A stretch of 64,000 nucleotides of DNA from Helicobacter anseris (GTDB taxonomy: Bacteria > Campylobacterota > Campylobacteria > Campylobacterales > Helicobacteraceae), in contig NZ_NXLX01000001.1 of the NCBI RefSeq assembly GCF_003364335.1, forward strand, positions 64,001 through 128,000, given 5' to 3'. This document shows positions 1 through 8,823 of the stretch, in pieces; within the stretch, counting starts at the first letter, position 1; every line of letters starts with the position of its first letter. The notes under the pieces are model-generated. The model worked only from the letters and a program-made list of their open reading frames with translations. It did not search any database and was not told the DNA's origin. The translations under genes were made by a program, and so were the position numbers.

Positions 1-432
1 AGCTTTTTTGATTTCTTTTAACTTGTTTTTGGCTTCCACATTTTCTAATGCAATAAAAGTTGAAAGTGTAATATCAAAGTCATGCAAAAGAAAGTTTGTA
101 GGTTCTGAAAGCCACCTGTGCTTTTTCTCTTTTTTAAAGTAGAATGGGTTTTCATTTGCTTTTTCATTTCCATATTCAAGCATATTTCTAGAGCTTTCTA
201 GTGGTTTTAGTGTCAAATTTGGATTATATTTCAAGCTTCTCTGTCCCCCAACCCTATGGCAATTCTCACCTATTTCTTCCTCAATCCATGCTCCCAATCG
301 ACTTTTTCCTGCTCCATTTCCACCAATAATAATGATTGAGTTTGTTTCAGTGGCTTGCTCCATTGCATTACCATTATCATCAGGCAAATAGAATTTATAC
401 TCTTTTTTGTTTTGATTATTTTCTTGATTCAT
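1..432 (-). CDS. ATP-binding protein with Walker A motif (3' part beyond window edge)
   Basis: A reading frame opens with ATG at 432-430 on the minus strand and runs off the left edge without a stop; about 144 codons are visible. Around residues 37-44 it has IGGNGAGKS, a Walker A (P-loop) motif of ABC/AAA-type ATPases; the rest of the visible part is charged and unfamiliar. It starts 18 bases after the stop of the phase-variable methyltransferase, so the two are probably co-transcribed and the ATPase may serve that restriction-modification locus. Walker B and the C-terminal domain lie outside the window, so the family cannot be named. An OLD-like or SMC-like defence ATPase is possible but unproven. 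Confidence 0.7.
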   Translation of the reverse strand, partial: MNQENNQNKKEYKFYLPDDNGNAMEQATETNSIIIIGGNGAGKSRLGAWIEEEIGENCHRVGGQRSLKYNPNLTLKPLESSRNMLEYGNEKANENPFYFKKEKKHRWLSEPTNFLLHDFDITLSTFIALENVEAKNKLKEIKKA

Positions 433-450
433 TTTTTACTCCTTTATTTC

Positions 451-2914
451 CTACTCCCTTAAAAATCCATACTCATAGATTTTTGGTTCTAGTTTTTTGG
501 CTAGAGTGTTGAGAGATTCTGTGAGGGTAGAGATGAGGGTTTTGTAGTGGGAATCCTCTGCTTTGCTTGGGGGATTCATCTTGCCTTGTGGATTTCTGCC
601 TTGAAAAAACTCTTTTATGTCATAAAGTGAAGCATTGACATTATAAGGCTTGGTGCTGAAGTCTTGGGCGTGATAGTAAGCATAGATTTCTCTCCCTGCT
701 TCAAAAACTGCTTTTGCTTCATGGCTAAACTCTAGCTTTTCGCTTTTGCTCTTGTTTCCTAGAAGAGAATCTCTTGTATTATCAAGCTCTACTTTGCCAT
801 TTATAAAGCGTGTCATAAAATCACTTTCAAACGCACTTTTTGCTCCTATCTCACGCTCTGTGAAAGGGATAAAATGATTTATTCCATTTTGTCTAGAAAT
901 TTTATTTTGTCCGTGAAAGAGTGAAAATGCCAAGCAATCACTTTGAAATTCCCTATCCTCTTCCCACAGAGAGTTTGGGGCATAGAATTGATCCCTATCA
1001 TTTATCCAAGTTGCACTTATTGCGTGGCGAACTGCAAGATAAATACAAGATATTGTTAAATTTCTAGGCGTAATAATGTTTGTATGATTGAAATTATTAT
1101 CACTACTTATCCTAATATAATTTTGATTGAGAAAATCATTTCCTCGTGTATTCATCACTCCAATCTCAAATCCATTTTTATCGTAATAAAGACGATACCA
1201 ATCATTGATATAGTTTTTTTGATTTTTACTTTCAGCATAAAAGCTCTTTTGCCCTAAAAAATAACTTTGGGAATCAAAAATATCCACTTTAATCTCTTGT
1301 ATTTCTTCTTTTTTGTTTGTATTCCAAACCAAAAAACCGATAGGGAATTGTCCCTTCACATTGTCAAAAGTATCTGCTGGACTAATAAAACCACCAAGAA
1401 AATGAGACTTAAAAATTGAACGAAAAAGAATAAAATTTTTTGCATTTATGTACTTCATCGTTGAAAAACTTGCCAAAATACATCCTTTAATTTCACAATA
1501 AACTCTCATAAAAAATTGTGTAAAAAGCTCATTTTTTGCTCCCCCTAATTTATCGCAATATCTTTTTGCAATCCAACTTTCAGCAACTAAAGCTTTATTT
1601 GAGCCTGTTTCTGTGATTTGCGTTGTGCTTGCCGCTTCAGCGTAAGGAGGATTGATATAAATCACAAGTTTTTCCCTTTTTTTCTCATTTTTTAGAATCT
1701 CTTGGAGAGCTTTTGGTAATTTAGAAGCAATTATGCCCCCCCCCCCCTGAAGCATTAGTAGTATCAAAAAACTCATCATTGAGAAAATCAAATTGAAAGA
1801 TATGATTTTCAAAGAGATTTGCTCCATTTTTGATCCTCTCTTTGATGACATCGACATCGGCTTGATCAAGGGTGGAGCAAAAGATATTTCTAGGGTTGCT
1901 AAGTCCTGAGAGGAGATTGCCTGTCCCGCCTGCACAATCCCATATATAATACTCCTCTTGCCAATCCTCTCCCAAAGCTTTGGCTAGATATTCTTGAGAT
2001 TTTTGCACCCAAATTTTGGGAGTGAAAAACGCCCCCTTGCGTTCTCTGACATCTTGAGCTACTAGCAAATCTCTTCTCTCAATGATATAGCTCCAAAACT
2101 CCTCTCTTGGTGGGCGTTGATATATACTCCAAAACTTTTGATGAGCCTTTTGAGAATCTTTAAAACTAGCAATTTCATTGCTTTGAGTGCCTAGAAGAGT
2201 GAGTTTTTTGTTGAACTCATAGTAAGAGCCTTTGAGGAGTGTGTAGAGTTTGTCTGTGATTGTGCTATTTTCATTTGAGAGTAAATCAGCTAGGTAAAAG
2301 TCTGCATCGAGGATTCCTACTTGCTTGGCTCTTTCCCAATCAATACTTATAGTATCTTTGACGACTTCCACCCATTTGAAATACACGCTTACAAAGTTGT
2401 TTTTGTCTATCTCATATTTGCTTATCTCATCTGTAGTGAGGTTTGAGGTGATAAAGCTTGAAAGTTCTTTGCTTTGGTTTTCATAAGAAAAAAGAATTAT
2501 TTCTTTTTCTAAGGTGGGTTTGAGTTGAGTGAGGAGTGAGAGGAATTGAGAGGTTTTGTGATTGCTTGGGGTTACGCTCCAATCAATATCATTTTGATAA
2601 AAAATCTCTTGAATGCTTGCATAGGGTAAAAATGCAAACTTCTGTGCATCAAAAGCTCCCAAGAATTTGGGCATTTGCTGAGTGTTGTATCGATGTTTTC
2701 CGATTGTAAGGATGAGCTGGATAAAAGACTCGTATATGCAAGAATCTTTGCCATTTTTGGCTTCAGCCCAAAGGAGGTTGATTTCTCCTAGGATTCCTAG
2801 ATTTTGAGTGATACAAAAGTCGATTTTATCGCCAAAGTAGTTGAAGTCTTTGAAATAAAGATCTTTAATTTTGCTTTTTAGTTTTTCTTCTTTAAGTGTA
2901 AGTAGAGATTGCAT
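451..2914 (-). CDS. Phase-variable N6-adenine DNA methyltransferase / type IIG-like R-M protein, frameshifted (OFF) at a G12 tract
   Basis: Two overlapping minus-strand frames make one gene. The first (2914 to 1721, 397 residues) carries methyltransferase motif I, DCAGGTGN, near residue 325 and stops just after the G tract. The second continues with INPPYAE, the N6-adenine methyltransferase motif IV, about 28 residues after the tract, and ends at 451. With 12 G residues the first frame reads GGGG-HNCF-stop. With 11 or 14 it would read through to an 820-residue (or slightly longer) protein. This is the layout of a contingency gene rather than a dead gene: no other disruption is seen. The start at 2914 is preceded by GAGG. 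The long N-terminal part may hold a nuclease or target-recognition domain; I could not identify one. Confidence 0.85.
1736..1747 (-). repeat. 12-base homopolymeric C tract (G12 on the coding strand), phase-variation switch
   Basis: Twelve consecutive C residues on the plus strand, read as G12 in the methyltransferase gene between motif I and motif IV. The coding frame needs a tract length of 3n+2 (11 or 14) for full-length protein; 12 gives the OFF frame. Tracts of this length change by slipped-strand mispairing in Helicobacter and Campylobacter. An assembly or sequencing error in the tract length is also possible. Confidence 0.93.
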
Positions 2915-3045
2915 TTTTCCTCATTTTTTCTAGAATTTTTTAGAATGAAAAATTTTATCAAAAGTAGTTTTAAGCCTATTTAAAATAAGTTTCTTTTCTA
3001 GCATTTTGCTAAAATTTTAAGCTAGTTTTTTTAAGGGAGTGATTT

Positions 3046-4026
3046 TTGGAAGTTGCGATTATTGGCTATGGATATTGGGGTAGAAATGTAGCAAAAGCAG
3101 TGCTAGATTCTGATTTTTTTACTTTGGGGTGTATTTTTGATATAGATTCTAAACAGGTGATGGAAGCAAAAAAGCTTTATGATTTTAGAGAATATGAAAG
3201 TATAGATGCAATTTTAAAAGATGATCAGATTCAAGCAGTTTTTATCATCACTCCTCCACAAAGTCATTTTGATTTGGCATTACAAGCTTTAAGGTGCAAT
3301 AAGCATATCTTTGTAGAAAAGCCATTGTGTATGGAGAGCAAAGAGGCTGTAATTTTGTATCAAGAGGCAAAAAAGAGGAATTTAAGTTTGCATTGTGATC
3401 ATATCTTTTTGTATGCACCACCTGTGCAGTGGCTTAAAGAAAATATCGATATTTTAGGAAATATCGTTTATATCAATGCTAGAAGAATCAATCTTGGATT
3501 GTTTCAAAATAGTGTAGATGTGATTTGGGATTTGGCTATCCATGATTTGAGTATTATTGATTATCTAATTGGGCTTGAGATAAAAAATATCGAAGTGTTC
3601 AAAAGAAAATATCAGGATTATCCTAATGATGCGATAGCAAATATCAATCTTGAGTTGCAAAATGGTGTGATAGTTACTATTAGTGTGTCTTGGCTTAGCC
3701 CTATAAAGGTTAGAGAGATGATTATAGGAGGGGAGCAAAAAAGCGCTATTTATGATGAAACAAAAAGTCAAAAATTGGCTATTTTTGATTCTGGAGTGGT
3801 GATAAAAGATAGGTTAGATTCCCAAAGTCTTTATCAAAAAATGGTGGAATATAAATTAGGAAGCACGCATTATCCCACTTTAAGCCCAAAATTAGCACTC
3901 AATAACTCTTTAGATGCGTTTGCCTTTAAGATACAAAATCTTACACACAAGCAACATCTCATCGATGAAGCACATACGCTAAGAATCATTGATGCATTGC
4001 AAAAAATATCAGCCTTTAAGATTTAA
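3046..4026 (+). CDS. Gfo/Idh/MocA family NAD(P)-dependent oxidoreductase
   Basis: A 326-residue protein. The N-terminus IIGYGYWGRNVAKA is the glycine-rich NAD(P)-binding turn of a Rossmann fold. FVEKPLCM near residue 90 is the EKP motif of the family, and DLAIHDLSIIDYLIG in the C-terminal half holds the conserved catalytic-region histidine. Such enzymes oxidise or reduce sugars and sugar derivatives, often for surface polysaccharide or flagellin glycans; the substrate cannot be read here. The start is TTG, chosen because an AAGGGAG ribosome-binding site lies seven bases upstream and the Rossmann motif begins immediately. It is transcribed convergently with the next gene, and their 3' ends overlap by 18 bases. 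Confidence 0.85.
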   Translation: MEVAIIGYGYWGRNVAKAVLDSDFFTLGCIFDIDSKQVMEAKKLYDFREYESIDAILKDDQIQAVFIITPPQSHFDLALQALRCNKHIFVEKPLCMESKEAVILYQEAKKRNLSLHCDHIFLYAPPVQWLKENIDILGNIVYINARRINLGLFQNSVDVIWDLAIHDLSIIDYLIGLEIKNIEVFKRKYQDYPNDAIANINLELQNGVIVTISVSWLSPIKVREMIIGGEQKSAIYDETKSQKLAIFDSGVVIKDRLDSQSLYQKMVEYKLGSTHYPTLSPKLALNNSLDAFAFKIQNLTHKQHLIDEAHTLRIIDALQKISAFKI

Positions 4027-4755
4027 TAAATGATCTTCAAAGCTAAAAAGCGGAGAGATATTTTCACTTTTTATAATATGCACTTGTGAAAATAAATCTA
4101 GTGATGAGAGATTTTTTTCTAAAAGATTTTTAATGCTTTCAAATTTTACTTCAAGTTTTAGTGTAAGATTTTTATCTGCATCAAGAGAAACAATGCCGTT
4201 GATATCCCCAAGGTGAGGATAGAGGGCATAAAATTCAAGTTGAGAGAGGGTTTTGTTTTTTTTGATTTGCAAAAGACTATCTTTGTTTTCTTCAGAGACA
4301 ATGAGTGTTAGGATTTCTTTTTGTAGGGATAAAAGCATATTGCCAAAAAATAAAAAATCATTTTTGTTGCTTGCTTGCACAAAATGATCAAGCAAAAAAT
4401 TTTTCCATTCTTGAGTGAAGTCTTTTGCATCTTTGCTAAGGAAGTTTTTTAGCTCCTCGTGTTTTAATTTTAAGGGTGCTTCTTTGATATCATCTAAAAT
4501 TTTTGGATAAGGTGTGAGATTTGAAAGCAAGATAGAACCTACAGAGCTTTTATTGACATTTGCAAGGTATTTCGCACCTATGATTAGCTCTTTTTGACTT
4601 TTTGTTTTTGTTTGAAGATTCCCCATTTTGATGAGATAAGTATCTTTTCCTTCTTTTTTGAGGATATGTAATAAGATAGGAAGCGTGTTGTTGATCTCTT
4701 TTGTATTGGCTGATTTTGAGATATTTTGTAATAAAGAGCTGATTTTTTCTATCAT
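4009..4755 (-). CDS. Hypothetical protein upstream-linked to coaBC
   Basis: A 248-residue, lysine- and leucine-rich soluble protein without signal peptide, membrane segment or a motif that I recognise. Its ATG overlaps the stop of coaBC by four bases (ATGA), so it is the last gene of the flgP-like/lipoprotein/coaBC operon. H. pylori has an unnamed gene next to its coaBC homologue that may be the equivalent. The pattern of amphipathic leucine segments, and the link to a flagellar-type operon, would fit a structural or flagellar accessory role, but nothing in the sequence proves this. Confidence 0.75.
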   Translation of the reverse strand: MIEKISSLLQNISKSANTKEINNTLPILLHILKKEGKDTYLIKMGNLQTKTKSQKELIIGAKYLANVNKSSVGSILLSNLTPYPKILDDIKEAPLKLKHEELKNFLSKDAKDFTQEWKNFLLDHFVQASNKNDFLFFGNMLLSLQKEILTLIVSEENKDSLLQIKKNKTLSQLEFYALYPHLGDINGIVSLDADKNLTLKLEVKFESIKNLLEKNLSSLDLFSQVHIIKSENISPLFSFEDHLLNLKG

Positions 4756-5954
4756 ATGGTAGTAATAAAATCTGCAATTTCAAAAGATATTTGAAGTTTG
4801 GAAGCAAGGGGAAGATGTTTTTTTGTTGTTTTTGAGATAAGAATCATCTCATTTTCTTTTGAACTAAAGGCATTGTGATTAGAGAGGATATTTAGACATA
4901 CACAAGAGCAGCCTTTTTTCTCAAGCATTGAGCTTGCGTAATCTAGTGCATTTTCTTTATCAAACTCTGCTTTAAAGCCTATCTTGATAAGATTTTTTTG
5001 TGTGAGAGTTTGTAGGATATCTATATTTGCTTCAAGGGTGATGTTTAATTCTTTGAGATTTTGCTTTTTTATTTTTGATTTTTGTGGATTTTTGGGTATA
5101 AAATCTGCGATGGCTGCTGCCATTATGAGATAAGTGGGTGAGTTTGTAAGGTTGTTTGTAATAGAATCAAAATAATCTTTAGCACTTTGCACTTCTATAG
5201 TTTTAATATCTTGTGGTAAGACTTCTGGGAATACAGAGCTAATAAAAATAACTTCTGCCCCTAAAAAATAAAACGCTAAGGCAAGGGCACTTGCTTGCAG
5301 ACCACTAGAGTGATTGCTAATGCACCTAACTAAATCAATTTGCTCTTTACTTCCACCCCCTGTGATGATAACTTTCTTATTTTGATAGGTTTGAGGAGAG
5401 AGCTTTTTGATTAGGCAAAATAAAATTTCTTGAGTTTGTGCTAATGCTCCATCACCAAAGGTATTGCAGGCAAGAAGGCATTCTCTTGTTTTGATAATCT
5501 CAAAACCAAGATTTTTAATTTTTTGGAGATTCTCTTGTGTTTGTGGTGCTTGTAGCATTTGAGTATTCATCGCAGGGGCAATAAGCTTTGGTGCTTTGGA
5601 GGCTAAAATAGTGGATAACAGGAGATTGTCTGCAATTCCATAAGAAATTTTTGCAATAGTATTTGCGGTGGCTGGAGCGATGAGAAAGACATCTGCCCAT
5701 TGTGCATAGCCTATGTGATTGCAATCGCTATTCCAATCTTCACTTTCAGAATGTAAAACCTTAGAGTGTGTGAGTGCTTCAAAGCTAAGAGGCGTTACAA
5801 ATTTTTTTGCCTCTTCACTCATTACTATTCTAATTTCTGCTCCTATTTTTTTTAGCATACTAATGAGATCTAAGACTTTATAAATGGCAATAGAACTACT
5901 AACCCCAATGAGTATTTTTTTATTTTTTAAAAGTGTGCTTTCAGAGAGAATCAT
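4752..5954 (-). CDS. coaBC: Bifunctional phosphopantothenoylcysteine decarboxylase / phosphopantothenate-cysteine ligase
   Basis: A 400-residue protein with both halves of CoaBC, which makes 4'-phosphopantetheine for coenzyme A. The flavin-binding decarboxylase half begins GVSSSIAIYKVLDLI and contains APAMNTQM, matching the PAMNxxM substrate-clamp motif. The ligase half begins near residue 195 with IITGGGSKEQID and keeps the SNHSSG nucleotide-binding region. Length is normal for the family. The start overlaps the stop of the preceding lipoprotein gene by four bases, indicating translational coupling. PanC, an earlier enzyme of the same pathway, lies at 19115-19945. Confidence 0.95.
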   Translation of the reverse strand: MILSESTLLKNKKILIGVSSSIAIYKVLDLISMLKKIGAEIRIVMSEEAKKFVTPLSFEALTHSKVLHSESEDWNSDCNHIGYAQWADVFLIAPATANTIAKISYGIADNLLLSTILASKAPKLIAPAMNTQMLQAPQTQENLQKIKNLGFEIIKTRECLLACNTFGDGALAQTQEILFCLIKKLSPQTYQNKKVIITGGGSKEQIDLVRCISNHSSGLQASALALAFYFLGAEVIFISSVFPEVLPQDIKTIEVQSAKDYFDSITNNLTNSPTYLIMAAAIADFIPKNPQKSKIKKQNLKELNITLEANIDILQTLTQKNLIKIGFKAEFDKENALDYASSMLEKKGCSCVCLNILSNHNAFSSKENEMILISKTTKKHLPLASKLQISFEIADFITTI

Positions 5955-6541
5955 TTTTTTTCATATTGTTTTGAGGGATCTACATAATCATCAAGAGATA
6001 TAGTTACACCTGTTGAGAGGTTTTGAAAGAGTATATGCCCTTGTTTTCTTTCATAGTAGATAATCTGCCCACTTTGTTGGAATCTTTGGATTATGGCGTT
6101 GCCTTCTCCGACCATTTTTCCCTTGCCATCAAAAATATCTTTTCCAAGTAAGATGTCATCAAATAAGTTTGCATAAGCGACTTTACCAAAAAACTCTTTT
6201 GCACTCGGCCATTTTGGAGCACAATCATTCATAAAACAAATTTTTGTATCAAAAATACTAATATTGCCTATATTTTGTCCTAATTTGAAAAGTTCAATAT
6301 AGATTGCGTCATCTTGAATTCTGAGTAAAGCATAGTCATAATAGCTAAATTTTGGGCTTTTAATAAAGAGTAGTTTAAAATCAGGAGGAGGCAATTCTTC
6401 TTTAGCAATTTGTTTTTGTCCTCTTACTGGTTTATTTGTGAAAAGATTCTTGGTGCCAGCACAAGAGCTAAAAAACAAAATAACAAGAGCAATGCTACAA
6501 TAAGCAAAGCTCTTAAACTTAAGAAGGTTAAAAAAATTCAT
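5951..6541 (-). CDS. Predicted outer-membrane lipoprotein (unknown function)
   Basis: A 196-residue protein beginning with a hydrophobic signal sequence and the lipobox FFSSC near residue 27, so it should be lipidated and exported. The mature part has no motif that I recognise and is rich in aromatic beta-strand-like stretches. The start codon shares one base with the stop of the LPP20-family gene (TAATG), and its own stop overlaps coaBC, so all are in one operon. With a sigma54-type promoter upstream of the first gene, a flagellar accessory role such as a partner of an FlgP-like ring protein is plausible, but this is inference. Confidence 0.8.
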   Translation of the reverse strand: MNFFNLLKFKSFAYCSIALVILFFSSCAGTKNLFTNKPVRGQKQIAKEELPPPDFKLLFIKSPKFSYYDYALLRIQDDAIYIELFKLGQNIGNISIFDTKICFMNDCAPKWPSAKEFFGKVAYANLFDDILLGKDIFDGKGKMVGEGNAIIQRFQQSGQIIYYERKQGHILFQNLSTGVTISLDDYVDPSKQYEKK

Positions 6542-7230
6542 TATCCTCTATCACCACTTAAAGCACGATACCAAATTCTACCATCAAGTTTTAATTCCAT
6601 ACTTACTTGGCATAGACCATCTTTATAAACTGTTTCAGTAATTTCTGCATTGCGGATAAGTGCTTGCACTTTTGTTTTAACAGTAGAGTTTTGCAATACC
6701 ATATCTCTTACTGTATCTTGTGCATTTACTCTAATACCATACATCTTTTCACCAAGTTGTCTATAAGCATCAACAATCGCAGCTCTTTTTGCAAGTGCTA
6801 AAGCTTGAGATGGAGAAATCGTAGATTCTGGAGCTACACCCATACCAACAGCACTAAGCTCAATGATATTTGTAGGAGTTAGGATTGGGCTATTTTGTAT
6901 CATAGCATCTCCTGTTGGAACACCCGCTTGTGCATTTGCATCTACTGCTGGAGGAGTTGTAGGATTTGCTGGTGCATCAAATCTTGTATCTGGTAATGGT
7001 GCGTCAAATCCTGCTGGTGGTAGATCGTTTCCTGCCACAAGTCTTGGATTACTAAATCCTACTGGTGGATATGTAGGTGCTTGAACAGAACCTGGTTGAT
7101 ACATAGCTGATGGTGGAACAAGGCTTGTGTCATCTCCGCCCAATCCTCCAAAACTACCACATCCTGCAAGTGCTAATGTACCGCTTACAATAATTGAACC
7201 TGTAAAAAACCTTCTTGTTGTATTTTTCAT
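6541..7230 (-). CDS. LPP20-family lipoprotein, probable flagellar FlgP-like protein
   Basis: A 229-residue protein. The signal peptide ends in LALAGC, a textbook lipobox (cysteine 24). A proline- and alanine-rich linker (about residues 30-110) precedes an LPP20-like domain (GMGVAPES..ALALAKRAAIVDAYRQLGEKMYGI). FlgP of Campylobacter, a basal-disk component of the flagellar motor, has this architecture, and the gene here follows a good sigma54-type promoter, as many flagellar middle genes do. The long low-complexity linker is unusual compared with H. pylori Lpp20. A non-flagellar surface lipoprotein of the LPP20 family remains possible. Confidence 0.85.
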   Translation of the reverse strand: MKNTTRRFFTGSIIVSGTLALAGCGSFGGLGGDDTSLVPPSAMYQPGSVQAPTYPPVGFSNPRLVAGNDLPPAGFDAPLPDTRFDAPANPTTPPAVDANAQAGVPTGDAMIQNSPILTPTNIIELSAVGMGVAPESTISPSQALALAKRAAIVDAYRQLGEKMYGIRVNAQDTVRDMVLQNSTVKTKVQALIRNAEITETVYKDGLCQVSMELKLDGRIWYRALSGDRG

Positions 7231-7265
7231 AAAAATCCTTTAATAAAGTAAATATGCAGAACATT

Positions 7266-7284
7266 AAGCAAAACATATTCCACT
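7266..7284 (-). promoter_or_regulatory. Sigma54 (RpoN)-type promoter before the LPP20/FlgP-like gene
   Basis: On the minus strand the sequence reads AGTGGAATATGTTTTGCTT. The GG (-24) and GC (-12) pairs are separated by exactly ten bases, the hallmark spacing of sigma54 promoters, and the flanking bases fit the usual TGGnA and TTGCTT pattern. The predicted transcription start is about 26 bases before the ATG at 7230. Confidence 0.7.
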
Positions 7285-7286
7285 TT

Positions 7287-8138
7287 TTAAACTTTTCTAA
7301 TTTTATTGATAAAAAAATGATTCTGTATTGCTACAAAATCGTTATTTTCAAGGTTACACCCTTTTTCTAAGATACAAGAAAAAATCATATCTTGTATAAT
7401 TATCTGTGCCTTTAAACCCTCATTTTCTTCTTTTATGCTAAGAATCTTGCCAAATATTTCTTTTTCTTTTTTTAAAAAAATATCGCTAGGCTTGCCACGC
7501 TTTGTAAATTTTCCATTCTCTAAAATCAAAACTTCTTGTGTTAGCAAAAACACTTCTGTTATATCGTGCGAAATTAAAAAAGTTGTAAAGTTGAAATTTT
7601 CTAGAATTTTTTTAAGTTCCATTTGAAGTGTCATTTTTGTCATTTTATCCAAACCGCTAAAGGGTTCATCTAAGAGTAGAATATCTGGATTGCTCAAGAT
7701 GGCTCTACCAAGAGCTACTTTTTGAGATTGCCCTCCAGAGAGATTTTTGGGTTTTTTATCACAAAGATTCTCAAGATTAAGCATTGATATAATGGTATCA
7801 ACTTGATTTTTCATTGTTTTATCTAAGCCAAAGACAAGATTTTTATAAACATTTAGATGGGGGAAGAGTGCATAGTTTTGAAACACAAAACCTATTTTCC
7901 TTTTCCAAGGAGATATATTGATTTTTTTATTTTTATCATAAAGGATTTGATTATTATGAATGATAGAGCCACTATCTGGGGTGCTAATTCCTGCAAGCAT
8001 TTTGAAAAAAGTGCTTTTGCCACTACCTGATTTACCAAAGATTCCATAGATTTTTTTTGATTGAAATTCTGTGTGTAAATCTAATATGAAATCTCCCTTA
8101 GAGCCATTGAGTTTTTTTTGCAAACAGACTTTTATCAT
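7287..8138 (-). CDS. modC: Molybdate ABC transporter, ATP-binding protein
   Basis: A 283-residue ABC ATPase with Walker A GKSGSGKST near residue 35, signature LSGGQ near residue 134, Walker B ILLLDEP, and a switch histidine in LISHD. The last 70 residues look like a reduced TOBE domain, which in ModC senses oxyanion. It follows modB with a four-base overlap, and modA is first in the operon, so the set imports molybdate (or tungstate) for molybdoenzymes such as formate dehydrogenase or nitrate reductase. The pair-wise contact with ModB is assumed from the gene order. Sulfate specificity is less likely because of the Mo-box upstream. Confidence 0.92.
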   Translation of the reverse strand: MIKVCLQKKLNGSKGDFILDLHTEFQSKKIYGIFGKSGSGKSTFFKMLAGISTPDSGSIIHNNQILYDKNKKINISPWKRKIGFVFQNYALFPHLNVYKNLVFGLDKTMKNQVDTIISMLNLENLCDKKPKNLSGGQSQKVALGRAILSNPDILLLDEPFSGLDKMTKMTLQMELKKILENFNFTTFLISHDITEVFLLTQEVLILENGKFTKRGKPSDIFLKKEKEIFGKILSIKEENEGLKAQIIIQDMIFSCILEKGCNLENNDFVAIQNHFFINKIRKV

Positions 8139-8821
8139 AATAAGCCTTTATTGTGCATTTTGTGGTTAATAAAAATCACAATAAATAAAAGTATAAAGCT
8201 TGTGATACTTAAGATAAGAGCATAGGAATGCGCGACTGAGTAGTTTAGCTGTTCTGCTTGCGTGTAGATTGCAATGCTTGCGACACGGCTGACACCAGCA
8301 ATATCTCCTCCTATCATAATCACAACACCAAATTCTCCAATGGTATGTGCAAAAGTAGTAATAATAGCAAGAAGAATGCTTGAAGAAATATTGGGCAAGA
8401 GCACAAAAAAAAGTGTATAGAGTTTTCCTTTACCTAGTGTATAGCTCGCCTCTCTTAGATTCTCTGGAAGATTTTGCAGGGCATTTTTTATAGGATTTAC
8501 CATAAAAGGTAGAGAGAAGATTACACTTCCAATCACAATGCCCAAAAAACTAAAAACAAGCTGGATATCAAAAGAATCTTTTAAGATTTTTCCAAGTAGG
8601 TAATTTGGTGAAAAACTAAGCAAGAGATAAAACCCTAGCACTGTTGGTGGTAGAATTAAAGGCATCCAAATCAAGGTTTCTAGAATAATTTTTATTTTTT
8701 GCCTACTAAAAGCAAGATAATATCCAAGTGCAATGCCAATGGGTAGTAATATTAAAGTAGTAACGCTTGCAAGTTTTAAGCTTAAATATAGTGTTTGTAA
8801 AAAATCAGAATCTATACTCAT
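8135..8821 (-). CDS. modB: Molybdate ABC transporter, inner-membrane permease
   Basis: A 228-residue protein with five to six membrane-spanning segments. The cytoplasmic loop LREASYTLGKGKLYTLFFVLLP is the EAA loop that couples to the ATPase. GEFGVVIMIGG and RVASIAIYTQAE are typical of ModB/CysT permeases. It begins two bases after the stop of modA and overlaps modC by four bases. It forms the membrane channel through which periplasmic ModA delivers molybdate. Confidence 0.92.
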   Translation of the reverse strand: MSIDSDFLQTLYLSLKLASVTTLILLPIGIALGYYLAFSRQKIKIILETLIWMPLILPPTVLGFYLLLSFSPNYLLGKILKDSFDIQLVFSFLGIVIGSVIFSLPFMVNPIKNALQNLPENLREASYTLGKGKLYTLFFVLLPNISSSILLAIITTFAHTIGEFGVVIMIGGDIAGVSRVASIAIYTQAEQLNYSVAHSYALILSITSFILLFIVIFINHKMHNKGLL

Positions 8822-8823
8822 AA

